DNA of 64,000 bases from Streptococcus porci DSM 23759. GTDB lineage: Bacteria; Bacillota; Bacilli; Lactobacillales; Streptococcaceae. Positions 46,937 to 59,121 of the stretch are shown piece by piece. Position numbers and translations under genes: made by a program. How positions within the stretch are numbered: position 1 is the first letter of the stretch; every line of letters starts with the position of its first letter. Under the pieces are notes generated by a model that was not told the DNA's origin, ran no database searches, and worked only from the letters and a program-made list of their open reading frames with translations. The stretch is taken from positions 1 through 64,000 of the forward strand of contig NZ_AUIP01000009.1 of assembly GCF_000423765.1 (NCBI RefSeq), written 5' to 3'.

Positions 46937-47461
46937 ATGACCGCATTTTTAGTAACCGGCTATAAAAATATAGAGCTGGGTATTTTTCAAGACAAAGATC
47001 CACGCGTTAAAATTATCAAAGGAGTTATTGAGAGAGACTTGCTTCGTTTGGTTGAAGAAGGTGTGGATTGGCTGATTTTTATGGGAAATCTTGGTTTTGA
47101 GTATTGGGCCCTGGAGGTTGCTAAAAGGTTGCAGGATGAGTATGGCTTTTCTCTGGCTACAATTTTTCCTTTTGAAAATCACGGAGAAAACTGGAATGAG
47201 TCTAATCAGGAAAAACTGGCACTTTTTAAGTCGGTTGACTATGTCAAATATGCCTTTGAGTGCTATGAACATCCGGGTCAATTTAAGCAATATAATCAGT
47301 TCTTGATTGATAATACTCAAGGAGCCTATGTGTTTTATGATAAGGAGAATGAAAGTTCCTTAAAATACCTTTACAATATGATGACAGAACAAGAAGATTA
47401 TGATTTAAGAACATTGACGGTAGATGATTTGAATGATTTTGTATTGGATTGGCATGAATGA
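46937..47461 (+). CDS. ypsA: YpsA family SLOG-domain protein (UPF0398)
   Basis: A 174-aa protein with a Rossmann-like SLOG fold. [21 protein letters not shown] carries the ligand-binding glycine region, followed by [19 protein letters not shown]. In B. subtilis and staphylococci YpsA influences cell division; its gene sits by gpsB there as here. The likely ligand is a nucleotide. AAAAGGATG precedes ATG. It is divergent from recU. Confidence 0.9.
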   Translation: MTAFLVTGYKNIELGIFQDKDPRVKIIKGVIERDLLRLVEEGVDWLIFMGNLGFEYWALEVAKRLQDEYGFSLATIFPFENHGENWNESNQEKLALFKSVDYVKYAFECYEHPGQFKQYNQFLIDNTQGAYVFYDKENESSLKYLYNMMTEQEDYDLRTLTVDDLNDFVLDWHE

Positions 47462-47471
47462 ATCCAAACTC

Positions 47472-47500
47472 TTGATTTTTTATCTACTTTTAGGTAGTAT
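47472..47500 (+). promoter_or_regulatory. gpsB promoter
   Basis: TTGATT (47472-47477), 17 bp, TAGTAT (47495-47500), giving a leader of about 47 nt. Confidence 0.5.
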
Positions 47501-47553
47501 AGAAATGATAAGGTTTTAGATTAACCAATAGTGATGTACGGAGTGTGTGTGAT

Positions 47554-47955
47554 ATGGCAAAAATTATTTTGAGTCCTAAAGAGATTTTTGAGCGTGAGTT
47601 TAAAATTGTCCTTCGGGGATATGATAAAGATGAGATTGATGAGTTTTTAGATGATATTATCAAGGATTATGAAACTTATGCAGCCCAGTTACAAGTCCTA
47701 CGTCAGGAAAATGAGCAATTACGAGAACAGTTGAAAAACCAAATCGTTGAATCTCCAGCTGCTTCGACTGAGACACAGGTCTTTACAACGCCTCTCGAAC
47801 CAGAACAAGGTCAGTCAGTCAGTCCATCTTATGGGAATTCAATCAACCAGCCAAATGATTTGTCGCGCCTTTCAGCTTCGGTGACAAATTTTGATATTCT
47901 CAAGCGTATTAGCCGTTTGGAAAAAGAAGTTTTTGGCAAACAAATTATTGAATAG
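47554..47955 (+). CDS. gpsB: cell division regulator GpsB
   Basis: DivIVA-like adaptor that links peptidoglycan synthases and StkP at mid-cell. It has 133 aa from ATG 47554. The N-terminal lipid- and PBP-binding domain ([38 protein letters not shown]) leads into a coiled coil (residues about 35-75). A Ser/Thr/Pro-rich linker and a short C-terminal trimerisation helix ([16 protein letters not shown]) follow. An upstream GTG at 47545 would add three residues and is rejected. Its partners PBP1A, MapZ and StkP are all in this window. Confidence 0.95.
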   Translation: MAKIILSPKEIFEREFKIVLRGYDKDEIDEFLDDIIKDYETYAAQLQVLRQENEQLREQLKNQIVESPAASTETQVFTTPLEPEQGQSVSPSYGNSINQPNDLSRLSASVTNFDILKRISRLEKEVFGKQIIE

Positions 47956-47969
47956 CCAAACATAAACAA

Positions 47970-48353
47970 GATGTAATTTTCGGATAATCGCGTGAAAAAC
48001 AGGTTTTTTCATGAGGAAAGTCCATGCTAGCACGGGCTGAGATGCCCGTAGTGTTTGTGCTAGGTGAAACAATAAGCCTAGGGACGCCTTTGGCGTTACG
48101 GCGAGGAAAAGGGCTAAGTCTCAGGATATGTCCCAGTACCTCTGAAAGTGCCACAGTGACGTAGTTTTTGGGGAAACTCAAAAAATGGAACGCGGTAAAC
48201 CCCTCAAGCTAGCAACCCAAACCTTGGTAGGGGCACGAGATAGCCGGAATTGAACGGACTATCTTGACTGGAAACAGTAGACAGATGATTATCGAAGGAA
48301 GTGGTACCTAGTCACTTCTGGAACAAAACATGGCTTATAGAAAATTGCATATA
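47970..48353 (+). ncRNA. rnpB: RNase P RNA (class B)
   Basis: Catalytic RNA that matures the 5' ends of tRNAs. Hallmarks: the near-5' TCATGAGGAAAGTCCATGCT (P4 strand and CR-I), GGTAAACCCC, and the 3' GAACAAAACATGGCTTATAG (CR-V with the P4 partner). The extreme ends TGTAATTTTC and GAAAATTGCA pair as P1. The size (about 385 nt) and place next to gpsB are normal for streptococci. Confidence 0.95.
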
Positions 48354-48360
48354 GGGTGAG

Positions 48361-48390
48361 GACTAGGACGAAGGTTCTAGTCTTCTTTTT
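48361..48390 (+). terminator. rnpB terminator
   Basis: GACTAGGAC, loop GAAG, GTTCTAGTC (one wobble), then TTCTTTTT. Confidence 0.7.
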
Positions 48391-48440
48391 CAATTCTGGA
48401 AGATTCGTAAAGTGATTTTAATCTTAGAAATCCAGACTTG

Positions 48441-48449
48441 TGCTATAAT
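48441..48449 (+). promoter_or_regulatory. rlmL-mapZ promoter
   Basis: TGC TATAAT, extended -10 (48444-48449), 31 bp before the ATG. Confidence 0.5.
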
Positions 48450-48480
48450 AAACCTAACTAAACTAAGAATAAGGAAGAAA

Positions 48481-49635
48481 ATGAAAGAAACGTTTAACTT
48501 AATTGCCACGGTTGCTGCTGGTCTAGAGGCGGTAGTTGGTCGCGAAGTAAGGGATCTTGGCATTAATTGTCAGGTCGAAAACGGAAAGGTTCGTTTTTCA
48601 GGTGATGTTAGAACCATCATTGAAACTAATCTTTGGTTGCGTGCGGCAGATCGCATTAAGATTGTGGTGGGGACTTTTCCGGCAAAAACTTTTGAAGAAC
48701 TTTTTCAGGGGGTTTTTGCGCTAGATTGGGAAAATTATATTCCTTTAGGCTCTGCTTTTCCTATCTCAAAAGCTAAGTGTGTCAAGTCAAAACTTCACAA
48801 TGAACCTTCTGTACAGGCAATTAGCAAGAAAGCTGTCGTCAAGAAACTGCAAAAGCATTTCCACCGACCAGAGGGAGTTCCTCTGATGGAAAATGGTCCT
48901 GAATTTAAAATTGAGGTATCTATTGTCAAGGATGTTGCGACCATTTTGATTGATACGACGGGTTCCAGTCTTTTTAAACGCGGTTACCGTACTGAAAAAG
49001 GTGGCGCCCCTATCAAGGAAAATATGGCGGCAGCTATTCTCCAGCTGACCAACTGGTTTCCAGATAAGCCCTTGATTGACCCGACCTGCGGTTCAGGGAC
49101 TTTCTGTATTGAGGCTGCGATGATAGGGATGAATATCGCTCCAGGATTTAACCGTGATTTTGCTTTTGAGGCTTGGCCTTGGGTGGATAAGGATTTGGTA
49201 CAAAGCGTCCGCGATGAGGCTGAAAGAAAAGCTAACTACGATGTGAATTTGGACATCATGGGCTGTGATATTGATGCTCGTATGGTGGACATTGCCAAGA
49301 AAAATGCAGAGGAAGCAGGGCTTGCTGATATAATCACCTTTAAGCAAATGCGACTCCAAGATCTTCGAACCGACAAAATCAATGGAGTCATCGTTTCCAA
49401 TCCGCCGTATGGGGAACGCCTATTGGATGATGAAGCAATCAATGTTCTCTACCGTGATATGGGAGAAACTTTTGCCCCCCTCAAAACATGGAGTAAGTTT
49501 ATCCTGACCAGTGATGAGAATTTTGAAAAGAAATACGGCAGTCTAGCTGATAAAAAGCGCAAACTTTACAACGGTACTTTGAAAGTTGACCTTTACCAAT
49601 ACTATGGTGAGCGGGTCAAACGACAAGAGGTTTAG
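48481..49635 (+). CDS. rlmL: THUMP-domain rRNA large-subunit methyltransferase (RlmL-like)
   Basis: SAM-dependent N2-guanine methyltransferase of 23S rRNA (YpsC family). It has 384 aa from ATG 48481, 5 nt after AAGGAA; the open frame reaches further up but through the promoter. A THUMP RNA-binding domain spans about residues 50-155. The catalytic Rossmann domain has DPTCGSGTFCIEAAM (motif I), GCDIDARMV and the NPPYG catalytic loop. It lies directly before mapZ with an 11-bp gap, as in pneumococcus. Confidence 0.9.
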   Translation: MKETFNLIATVAAGLEAVVGREVRDLGINCQVENGKVRFSGDVRTIIETNLWLRAADRIKIVVGTFPAKTFEELFQGVFALDWENYIPLGSAFPISKAKCVKSKLHNEPSVQAISKKAVVKKLQKHFHRPEGVPLMENGPEFKIEVSIVKDVATILIDTTGSSLFKRGYRTEKGGAPIKENMAAAILQLTNWFPDKPLIDPTCGSGTFCIEAAMIGMNIAPGFNRDFAFEAWPWVDKDLVQSVRDEAERKANYDVNLDIMGCDIDARMVDIAKKNAEEAGLADIITFKQMRLQDLRTDKINGVIVSNPPYGERLLDDEAINVLYRDMGETFAPLKTWSKFILTSDENFEKKYGSLADKKRKLYNGTLKVDLYQYYGERVKRQEV

Positions 49636-49646
49636 AAAGGGAAGAT

Positions 49647-51071
49647 ATGTCCAAGGAAAAAACACCAAAGCAGGAACCAGAAAAACTAAATTTTGAAGAT
49701 GCTAAGGACATGACCATTGAAGAGGCCGTCCGCAAGGAAGCTGAAATCAAAGCAGGGGTCACAGAAAACGATAACATTTTAGATAAATATATCAAACAAA
49801 ATCGTGAGGAAGTTGCTTCACAAAAATTTGAAAACACTCGTGAACTAACAGAACTACAAAAGAAGACTATTGATGATTTCATTGCTGAGCAACGCAAAGA
49901 TTTGGAAGAGACCAAAGTCTTAGATGAGAGTGAGCTTGTTTCGACTAGCGCGCCTCTTGCATCGGAAGCTGTCTCAGAAATTCCTGAAATCAGCTCAGTG
50001 AGTGCTGATTTAGAAACTGACAAAGTTGCTGCAAGCGAAGTTTCCAAGATGGATGGAACCATTGGCATCGGTGACGATCATCCAGCACAGCCATTTTATA
50101 AGAAAAAAGGACTCTGGTTAGGTGCAGCGGTTGCCTTGATTTTAGGTGGCTCTGCCATTGGCTATGGTCTGTTGCAAGGGAACAAGGCTAGTCATTCAGC
50201 GGAGACAACTACTCAGACGACAGAAGCAACTGAAACAAGTCAGGATTCCTCCGAAAAAGACAAAAAGAATCTTGCTGATTTCAATGAACGCTATGCAACT
50301 TTCTTTACCGATAAGGAACAAACCAAGTTGAAAAACAGCGAGTTTGACAAGGTTTCTGAGCTCGAAAATCTGCTTAAAGCTTTGGAAGGTAGTCAATATT
50401 ATGATGATGCCAAAAGTAAGTTTGATCGTTTGACTAAGTCTATTGCAGCTGTGAAAGCTGTCAATGAAAAATTTGAGAGCCCAGCTGTTGTTGACGGGGA
50501 AAAAGTGGAAGCTGTCCTGAAAGCAGGTTCTAATCTGGACGATCTTTCATCTACTTCTTTGAATACTGGAAACGCCAATCTTGATACCCTTCTTCAGGCA
50601 GTGGTGGCTGAAGCTCGTAGCAATTCAGCTACTTCTGGAGGGAAAGGCGGAGCAAAACCAGCAGTTAATAGTCCTTCTAGCGACAAATCTTCAGCAGTGA
50701 CTGAGAGTCCAGCCCCAGCTCCATCAGCTAGTTCAGTATCAGCAGCGAGTATTTATGGCATTACCAACTATGATGTTAATACTCTTCAGCGCGATTTAAG
50801 TCGAGTACCTTATAACTTTGACGTGATTGCTGACAGTGATAATCCTGCCTGGACTTTTAACGAAGGAATCCTAGAAAAAATTGTGGCGACCTCTCAAGAG
50901 CGTGGCTATATTACAGGAAATGACTACATTTTGGAGAAAGTGAATATTGTCAATGGTAACGGTTACTACAATATGTTCAAGCCAGATGGTACTTATCTTT
51001 TCTCTATCAACTGCAAAACGGGCTACTTTGTCGGCAATGCCAAAGGCCACTCAGATGCCTTAGATTATTAA
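49647..51071 (+). CDS. mapZ: mid-cell-anchored protein MapZ
   Basis: Marks the division site and positions FtsZ in streptococci. It has 474 aa. The cytoplasmic part (residues 1-154) begins with the conserved EPEKLNFEDAKDMTIEEAVR and ILDKYIKQNREEV, the FtsZ-binding and StkP-phosphorylated region. One transmembrane helix spans about residues 155-176. The extracellular part has a Ser/Thr-rich linker (residues 180-200), a helical stalk domain (about 201-310), a second Ser/Pro-rich linker (315-355) and a conserved wall-binding C-terminal domain (YGITNYDVNTLQRDL to GHSDALDY). AAAGGGAAG precedes ATG. Confidence 0.93.
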   Translation: MSKEKTPKQEPEKLNFEDAKDMTIEEAVRKEAEIKAGVTENDNILDKYIKQNREEVASQKFENTRELTELQKKTIDDFIAEQRKDLEETKVLDESELVSTSAPLASEAVSEIPEISSVSADLETDKVAASEVSKMDGTIGIGDDHPAQPFYKKKGLWLGAAVALILGGSAIGYGLLQGNKASHSAETTTQTTEATETSQDSSEKDKKNLADFNERYATFFTDKEQTKLKNSEFDKVSELENLLKALEGSQYYDDAKSKFDRLTKSIAAVKAVNEKFESPAVVDGEKVEAVLKAGSNLDDLSSTSLNTGNANLDTLLQAVVAEARSNSATSGGKGGAKPAVNSPSSDKSSAVTESPAPAPSASSVSAASIYGITNYDVNTLQRDLSRVPYNFDVIADSDNPAWTFNEGILEKIVATSQERGYITGNDYILEKVNIVNGNGYYNMFKPDGTYLFSINCKTGYFVGNAKGHSDALDY

Positions 51072-51080
51072 AACACTTGA

Positions 51081-51166
51081 AAATCCCAAGGAAATAAACA
51101 GACCCCACAAGTCAGACATAAAATCTAACTTATGGGGTCTATAGTACAATTCCTAAGGGATTTTTT
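51081..51166 (+). terminator. mapZ terminator, nested
   Basis: Outer AAATCCC (51081-51087) pairs with GGGATTT (51157-51163). The inner AGACCCCA (51100-51107) pairs with TGGGGTCT (51133-51140). It ends in a T-run just before the MITE-like repeat. Confidence 0.7.
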
Positions 51167-51169
51167 GTA

Positions 51170-51271
51170 TAGTCGAATGAATTAGAATTCAGACAAGGAA
51201 GTGAGATGCAGGAAGCACTAGAGTATGGCAAACCGACAGTGACGATGTATCCAAGCTAATTCAAATGACTA
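51170..51271. repeat. 102-bp MITE-like repeat, copy 2
   Basis: The same element as at 19568-19669, about 80% identical over equal length. Terminal inverted repeats are TAGTCGAATGAATTAG and CTAATTCAAATGACTA, flanked by TA on both sides. It lies between the mapZ terminator and the stop codon of the TetR gene, which is only 2 bp away. It has no coding capacity. Confidence 0.6.
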
Positions 51272-51273
51272 CA

Positions 51274-51951
51274 TTATTCGGAATAGGCTTCAGGGCAATC
51301 AAGCTCATCGGAGTACGTTTCTTCAATAGTAAATTTAGGATCCTGTAGAGCTCCGTCTGTTCTGGTTTTATCAAGATTCGCGAAGTAATTTGGAATGGCG
51401 CAAAACATGGCTGCAATATCTTCTGCCACAACTTCAGGAGGTTCAACTTCTTCACCGATAAGCCAATGTTTGATAACATTCAAATAAGCTCCGATAAGGG
51501 CAGTTGCAAAATAGCTGTTTTTTCTAGAGGCTATTTTATCTGAAGAATTCCAAGGAAGGTCAAAGGCGTCGAAAACAATAGAGGCATTATTGTTAAATTT
51601 GTCAGTAAATTTATTATAATCTCCACTTAATATGAGAGATTTGATAAATTGATGGTTCTGGTACATGAAATTCAGGGTAGTGTAAAAAACATCCTCTGGA
51701 CGAGTAGCGCAAAGGAACTTCTCACGTTCATCGTAGTATTCTATGATAAGCATTGTCAGGATGTAATCTAGTAAATCCTCTTTATTGTCAAAGTGACGGT
51801 AGAAGGTTCTTCTCGAAACCCCGGCTTTTTCTAAAATATGGTAAATAGTAATATCATTGTAGTAAGTTTCTTCGATTAGGTATCGAAAGGCATTGGCAAT
51901 CATGTTCTTTGTTTCCCAAACCTGTTTCTTCTTGCCTAAAGAATGGTCCAT
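51274..51951 (-). CDS. TetR/AcrR family transcriptional regulator
   Basis: A 225-aa repressor-type protein. The N-terminal helix-turn-helix is YHILEKAGVSRRTFYRHFDNKEDLL (about residues 37-61). The C-terminal ligand and dimer domain has the pattern of the DhaS-like TetR subgroup. The ATG at 51951 follows AAGGAA; an upstream in-frame ATG at 51993 lacks a ribosome site. No obvious target gene is adjacent, since luxS is on the same strand upstream. The MITE-like repeat begins 2 bp after the stop, so the gene's 3' flank has been replaced. Confidence 0.85.
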   Translation of the reverse strand: MDHSLGKKKQVWETKNMIANAFRYLIEETYYNDITIYHILEKAGVSRRTFYRHFDNKEDLLDYILTMLIIEYYDEREKFLCATRPEDVFYTTLNFMYQNHQFIKSLILSGDYNKFTDKFNNNASIVFDAFDLPWNSSDKIASRKNSYFATALIGAYLNVIKHWLIGEEVEPPEVVAEDIAAMFCAIPNYFANLDKTRTDGALQDPKFTIEETYSDELDCPEAYSE

Positions 51952-52188
51952 AAAAATTCCTTTATTAGTATAACTCTTCCAAAGATACGACAAACGTGTA
52001 TATTTTGCTTGTTATATCACAAAGTATCTTAAAGACAAGTAAAATACCTTGGAAATCAGGATCTAGGAGAGATTCGTCAGATAAAAACATCAAAAAAACT
52101 AAAAATATCTAAAAAAAGTAAAGTAATATGATGAAAACGGCCAAGAAAAGAATAAAATTATCTAAATTTCATGTATAAACGTCTATAT

Positions 52189-52224
52189 AAAAATACACCA
52201 GGAACCTCTTCCTGGCGTATTTTT
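52189..52224 (-). terminator. luxS terminator
   Basis: Read on the minus strand, AAAATACGCCAGGAA pairs with TTCCTGGTGTATTTT (15 bp, one G-U) and is followed by T. The luxS stop lies at its edge. Confidence 0.75.
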
Positions 52225-52705
52225 AAACAATATTTCTTTCAAAGGCATTGTCGGAAATACCCTGAGACAAGATAAGATTAGCCCATTCTTTGGCAGCGAA
52301 TAGACTGTGGTCCTTGTAGTTGCCACAAGATTCGATTGTGGTGCCAGGGACGTCCTCCCAGCTAGTCACGGTGGCAATTTCTTCTAGGCTTGACTTAATG
52401 ACTCTAGCGATAGTAGTCGCATCAACTTTGCCCCACATAATGAGGTGAAAACCAGTGCGGCAACCAAAAGGTGAGCAGTCAATCATACCGTCAATGCGTT
52501 CACGTATCAGTTTTGCCAGCAAATGCTCAATGGTGTGCAGTCCTGCGGTTTCGATGGAATTTGTATTTGGCTGAACCAAGCGAATGTCGAAATTGGTAAT
52601 GATGTCCCCAGCAGGGCCATTTTCCTCAGAAATCAAGCGAACATAAGGAGCTTTTACAGCTGTGTGATCCAGCTCGAAGCTCTCAACAATAACTTTTTTT
52701 GTCAT
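52223..52705 (-). CDS. luxS: S-ribosylhomocysteine lyase
   Basis: Cleaves S-ribosylhomocysteine to homocysteine and DPD, the precursor of autoinducer-2, closing the activated methyl cycle. It has 160 aa. The metal-binding HTIEH motif is in [12 protein letters not shown] near residue 57, with the third ligand Cys in [10 protein letters not shown]. The conserved Cys of the active site is in [12 protein letters not shown]. It is single, divergent from rny. It connects to the methionine genes by returning homocysteine to the MetE-like enzymes. Confidence 0.97.
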   Translation of the reverse strand: MTKKVIVESFELDHTAVKAPYVRLISEENGPAGDIITNFDIRLVQPNTNSIETAGLHTIEHLLAKLIRERIDGMIDCSPFGCRTGFHLIMWGKVDATTIARVIKSSLEEIATVTSWEDVPGTTIESCGNYKDHSLFAAKEWANLILSQGISDNAFERNIV

Positions 52706-52832
52706 AGATTACTCCAATAAATTATTTTCTTCTATCATACCATAAAATCACTTTTTAGATTGTGAAACGCTTTATTTTATGATAAACTTAAAGATGGTTT
52801 TGATTGAAAAACTAAGAAAATGAGGTGAACAA

Positions 52833-55209
<2,377 letters not shown>

Positions 55210-55225
55210 AAAAGAGACTGCTATT

Positions 55226-55543
55226 ATGATGTTACAACCGTCAATTGACAAACTTTTAGATAAAGTACCTTCCAAGTATTCCCTCTGCATTTTGCAGGCA
55301 AAGCGTGCGCACGAATTGGAAGCAGGTGCCAATCCAACACAAAACTTTAAATCGGTGAAGAATACTCTCCGTGCCCTAGAAGAAATCGAATCAGGAAACG
55401 TAACGATTCACTCAGACCCGGAAGCAAAACGCGCCCAAGTTCTTGCTCGACTTGAAGCAGAGCGTTTGGCAAAAGAAGAAGAAGAACGCAAAATTAAAGA
55501 GCAAATCGCTAAAGAAAAAGAAGAAGAAGGAGAGAAAATCTAA
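55226..55543 (+). CDS. rpoZ: RNA polymerase omega subunit
   Basis: Small subunit that assists RNA polymerase assembly. It has 105 aa. [20 protein letters not shown] and [19 protein letters not shown] are the conserved omega core. The last 30 residues are a charged, Glu/Lys-rich helix ([20 protein letters not shown]). It follows gmk after 16 bp, the usual order. The first of two adjacent ATGs is used; the second is equally possible. Confidence 0.95.
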   Translation: MMLQPSIDKLLDKVPSKYSLCILQAKRAHELEAGANPTQNFKSVKNTLRALEEIESGNVTIHSDPEAKRAQVLARLEAERLAKEEEERKIKEQIAKEKEEEGEKI

Positions 55544-55615
55544 GATAGGTATCTTGGATTTTTCCTTTATCATCAAGTGAAATTTAACAAGCAAATCGTT
55601 TTAGAAAGGAAGTTT

Positions 55616-58000
55616 ATGAAGAAAATCGCGCAAATCATCGTTGATGTCCCTCTCATGCAGACTGACAAGCCCTTTTCTTATGCAGTGCCTGACAATCTGA
55701 CGGACGCTATTGCTCTGGGGTCGCGGGTTCATGTTCCTTTTGGTAAGGGCAATCGGCTCTTGCAGGGGTTTGTGGTTGGTTTTTTGGAAAAAGCTGACGC
55801 TGATTTAAAAGAAATTGTTGATGTCCTTGATTTTGAGCCTGTGCTTAATCAGGAGCAACTAGATTTAGCTGACGCTATGAGGCAGACGGTTTTTTCGTAC
55901 AAGATTTCCATTTTAAAATCCATGTTGCCAAGTCTGCTCAATAGTCACTATGATAAGAACTTGACGGCTCAAGAAACCTTGTCAGAAAAGGATCGTCAAG
56001 AAATTTTTGGCAGTTTGCCTAGCCTTTCTGCTAGTGACCTAGACAAAAGTTTAGAAAATAAAGTAGCGCGCTTGGTGCGCCAGGGTCAGATTGGGGTTGA
56101 TTATCTAGCTAAGGATAGAAAGACCATCAAGACTGAAAAACGCTACAGGGTTAGCGTACCAAAGCTTACTCAGGTTGATTTAGGAAATCGTGCCAAAAAG
56201 CGTTTGGCCCTGCAGGCTTATCTGCTTGAAAATCCTCAAGACGGGAAAGTGGCGGATCTCAATAAGACTTTTTCCTCTCCAGTTGTGACTTTTTTTGTTG
56301 AACGGGGCTTCTTGACGACTTATGAGATTGAGCAAAATCGATCAGCTGATTATTTTGACCGTGTTAAGGAGACGGACTTCTTACAACTCAATGCTCAACA
56401 GCAAAATGTTGTGGATAGTGTGACGGAGAAAATCGGTCAGGACAATAAGCCTTTTTTGTTAGAAGGGATTACGGGATCTGGTAAAACAGAAGTTTATCTG
56501 CATATCATTGACCGTGTGTTGAAGCTGGGAAAGACAGCTATCGTTTTAGTTCCTGAGATTTCTCTGACGCCACAGATGACTCAGCGATTCATTTCTCGTT
56601 TTGGCAAGCAGGTGGCAATCATGCACTCAGGTTTGTCAGATGGGGAGAAATTTGATGAGTGGCGTAAGATTAAATCTGGCTCTGCTAAGGTTGTCGTTGG
56701 TGCCCGATCGGCTATTTTTGCCCCGTTGGAAAATATTGGTGCCATCATCATCGATGAGGAACACGAAGCGACTTACAAACAGGAGTCCAACCCCCGCTAC
56801 CATGCACGTGATGTGGCGCTAATCCGAGCTAAATCTCATCAGGCAGTCTTGGTCTTGGGTTCGGCGACGCCGACTATTGAGAGTCGGGCACGCGCCAGTA
56901 AGGGGGTTTATGAGTTTTTGCAACTGACTCAACGTGCCAATCCTTTAGCAGCTATTCCAAGTGTTCGGGTGATTGATTTCAGAGATTATATCGGTCAGCA
57001 GGAGGCGGGGAATGTGACGCCAATCTTGCTGGAGAAAATTCGTGACCGCTTGGCTAAAAAGGAGCAGGTTGTTCTCATGCTCAACCGCAGGGGATACTCG
57101 TCCTTTGTCATGTGCCGAGATTGTGGTTACGTTGCTAACTGTCCCAACTGTGACATTTCCCTGACACTGCATATGGATACCAGAACAATGAACTGCCATT
57201 ATTGTGGTCACCAGACAGGGATTCCACTGACTTGTCCCAACTGCCAGAGTCATAGTATTCGCTATTACGGAACAGGTACCCAGAAAGTCTATGATGAGCT
57301 GTCAGAGCTTTTGCCAGAGGCTAGAATTTTGCGCATGGATGTTGATACCACGCGTAAGAAAGGGGCTCACGAAAAGATTTTAGAGACCTTTGGCAATGGC
57401 GGAGCGGACATCTTACTTGGTACTCAAATGATTGCCAAGGGATTAGATTTTCCCAATGTGACCTTGGTTGGAGTAATCAACGCAGATACTTCGCTCAACT
57501 TACCTGATTTCCGAGCTGCAGAGCGGACTTTTCAACTTCTAACTCAGGTGGCCGGTCGAGCAGGGAGGGCTGAAAAGGCGGGAGAGGTTCTTATTCAGAC
57601 TTATAATCCTAACCATTATGCCATCCAATTTGCTCAGAATCAGGATTACGAGGGTTTTTACAGGTATGAAATGAACATTCGTCGCCAGCTATCCTATCCG
57701 CCTTATTACTTCACAGTGGGCTTGACTCTATCTCATAAAGATGAAGAATTACTGGTCCGTAAAAGCTATCAGGTTATGGAAATGTTACGTAGTCGGTTGT
57801 CCCAGAAGGTTAAAATCTTAGGACCGACGCCTAAACCAATCGCTAGAACCCACAACCTCTACCATTACCAAATTATCATTAAGTACCGTTTTGAGAATCA
57901 TTTAGAGGCAGTTCTTAATGCTATTTTGGATTGGACTCAGGAAACAGATAATAAGGAGTTACGACTAGCTATTGATCATGAACCACAGAATATGATGTAG
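55616..58000 (+). CDS. priA: primosomal protein N' (replication restart helicase PriA)
   Basis: Recognises stalled forks and reloads the replisome. It has 794 aa from ATG 55616, 6 nt after GAAAGGAAG; a GTG upstream is rejected. A 3'-DNA-end-binding domain opens the protein, followed by a winged helix. The helicase has Walker A EGITGSGKTEVY (about residue 290) and the DEEH box. A zinc region has paired CxxC motifs (MCRDCGYVANCPNC, HYCGHQ, CPNCQS). Motif VI QVAGRAGRAEK is intact. Confidence 0.97.
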   Translation: MKKIAQIIVDVPLMQTDKPFSYAVPDNLTDAIALGSRVHVPFGKGNRLLQGFVVGFLEKADADLKEIVDVLDFEPVLNQEQLDLADAMRQTVFSYKISILKSMLPSLLNSHYDKNLTAQETLSEKDRQEIFGSLPSLSASDLDKSLENKVARLVRQGQIGVDYLAKDRKTIKTEKRYRVSVPKLTQVDLGNRAKKRLALQAYLLENPQDGKVADLNKTFSSPVVTFFVERGFLTTYEIEQNRSADYFDRVKETDFLQLNAQQQNVVDSVTEKIGQDNKPFLLEGITGSGKTEVYLHIIDRVLKLGKTAIVLVPEISLTPQMTQRFISRFGKQVAIMHSGLSDGEKFDEWRKIKSGSAKVVVGARSAIFAPLENIGAIIIDEEHEATYKQESNPRYHARDVALIRAKSHQAVLVLGSATPTIESRARASKGVYEFLQLTQRANPLAAIPSVRVIDFRDYIGQQEAGNVTPILLEKIRDRLAKKEQVVLMLNRRGYSSFVMCRDCGYVANCPNCDISLTLHMDTRTMNCHYCGHQTGIPLTCPNCQSHSIRYYGTGTQKVYDELSELLPEARILRMDVDTTRKKGAHEKILETFGNGGADILLGTQMIAKGLDFPNVTLVGVINADTSLNLPDFRAAERTFQLLTQVAGRAGRAEKAGEVLIQTYNPNHYAIQFAQNQDYEGFYRYEMNIRRQLSYPPYYFTVGLTLSHKDEELLVRKSYQVMEMLRSRLSQKVKILGPTPKPIARTHNLYHYQIIIKYRFENHLEAVLNAILDWTQETDNKELRLAIDHEPQNMM

Positions 58001-58135
58001 AGTCTGTTACAAGGACTCTTCTCTTGTGCTTTGTGCAAGATTTGCTTGATAGGAGCACGGCTGATTGGCCTTTTCACATCTGACTTTTTCCCTGCCTTTT
58101 TATAAGGTGAAATTTATGAGTTAGACTTGGAAATA

Positions 58136-58144
58136 TGATAAAAT
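58136..58144 (+). promoter_or_regulatory. possible fmt promoter (extended -10)
   Basis: TGA TAAAAT with the -10 at 58139-58144, 35 bp before fmt. The 179-bp gap after priA suits an internal promoter. Confidence 0.4.
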
Positions 58145-58179
58145 ATTAGAAATTACAAATGGATAAAGTGGGATAACAA

Positions 58180-59121
58180 ATGACAAAAACAAGATTATTA
58201 TTTATGGGAACGCCTGATTTTTCAGCGACAGTTCTCAAAGGCCTTTTGGCAGACGAACGCTATGAGATTCTAGCAGTTGTTACTCAGCCGGATCGTGCTG
58301 TCGGACGCAAGAGAGAAATTCGGATGACACCTGTTAAAGAAGTGGCTCTGGCTCATGGTTTGCCAGTCTATCAACCTGAAAAATTGTCGGGCTCGGAAGA
58401 AATGGAAGCCATTATTAACTTGGGTGCTGATGGAATTGTAACGGCTGCCTTTGGTCAATTTTTGCCAACAAAACTTTTAAATAGCGTTGATTTTGCGGTC
58501 AACGTTCATGCCTCGCTTCTGCCTAAGTACCGCGGTGGAGCACCGATTCATTACGCTATTATCAATGGTGAAAAGGAAGCTGGTGTTACCATCATGGAAA
58601 TGGTTAAGGAAATGGATGCTGGCGACATGGTAGCAAAAGCTTCAACGCTCATTTTAGATGAGGACAACGTTGGTACCATGTTTGACAAGTTAGCCATTGT
58701 CGGTCGTGATTTGTTAATTGAAACCCTGCCAGATTACCTTGCAGGAGAAATCCAACCTGAGCCTCAAGACCACAGTCAGGCGACTTTTTCACCAAATATT
58801 TCTCCAGAGCAGGAGCGCATTGACTGGAATAAATCGGCACGCGAGATTTTCAATCATGTCCGCGGCATGTACCCTTGGCCTGTGGCTCACACGCTTTTTG
58901 ATAACAATCGTTTCAAGGTTTATGAAGTAGTAGAGGTTGACGGTTCAGGGATACCTGGTCAAATTATCGAGAAAACTAAAAAAACTCTGGTCGTTGCCGC
59001 AGGTAGCGGAGCGATTTCCCTAAAAACTGTCCAGCCAGCAGGTAAGCCTAAAATGGCAATAGCGGACTTCCTCAATGGTGTCGGGCGCAATCTGCAAGTA
59101 GGTGATTCTTTTGGCGAATAA
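58180..59121 (+). CDS. fmt: methionyl-tRNA formyltransferase
   Basis: Formylates initiator Met-tRNA. It has 313 aa. The N-terminal formyltransferase domain has [10 protein letters not shown] at the start and [20 protein letters not shown] with the catalytic Asn-His and the SLLP signature. The C-terminal tRNA-binding beta barrel begins near residue 205. The 3' end overlaps rsmB by 11 bp. Confidence 0.97.
   Translation: MTKTRLLFMGTPDFSATVLKGLLADERYEILAVVTQPDRAVGRKREIRMTPVKEVALAHGLPVYQPEKLSGSEEMEAIINLGADGIVTAAFGQFLPTKLLNSVDFAVNVHASLLPKYRGGAPIHYAIINGEKEAGVTIMEMVKEMDAGDMVAKASTLILDEDNVGTMFDKLAIVGRDLLIETLPDYLAGEIQPEPQDHSQATFSPNISPEQERIDWNKSAREIFNHVRGMYPWPVAHTLFDNNRFKVYEVVEVDGSGIPGQIIEKTKKTLVVAAGSGAISLKTVQPAGKPKMAIADFLNGVGRNLQVGDSFGE

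Noticed and set aside
49616..50068. 150-codon minus-strand frame in mapZ
   Set aside because: It is Ser-rich antisense of the acidic MapZ N-terminus, with no start signals.
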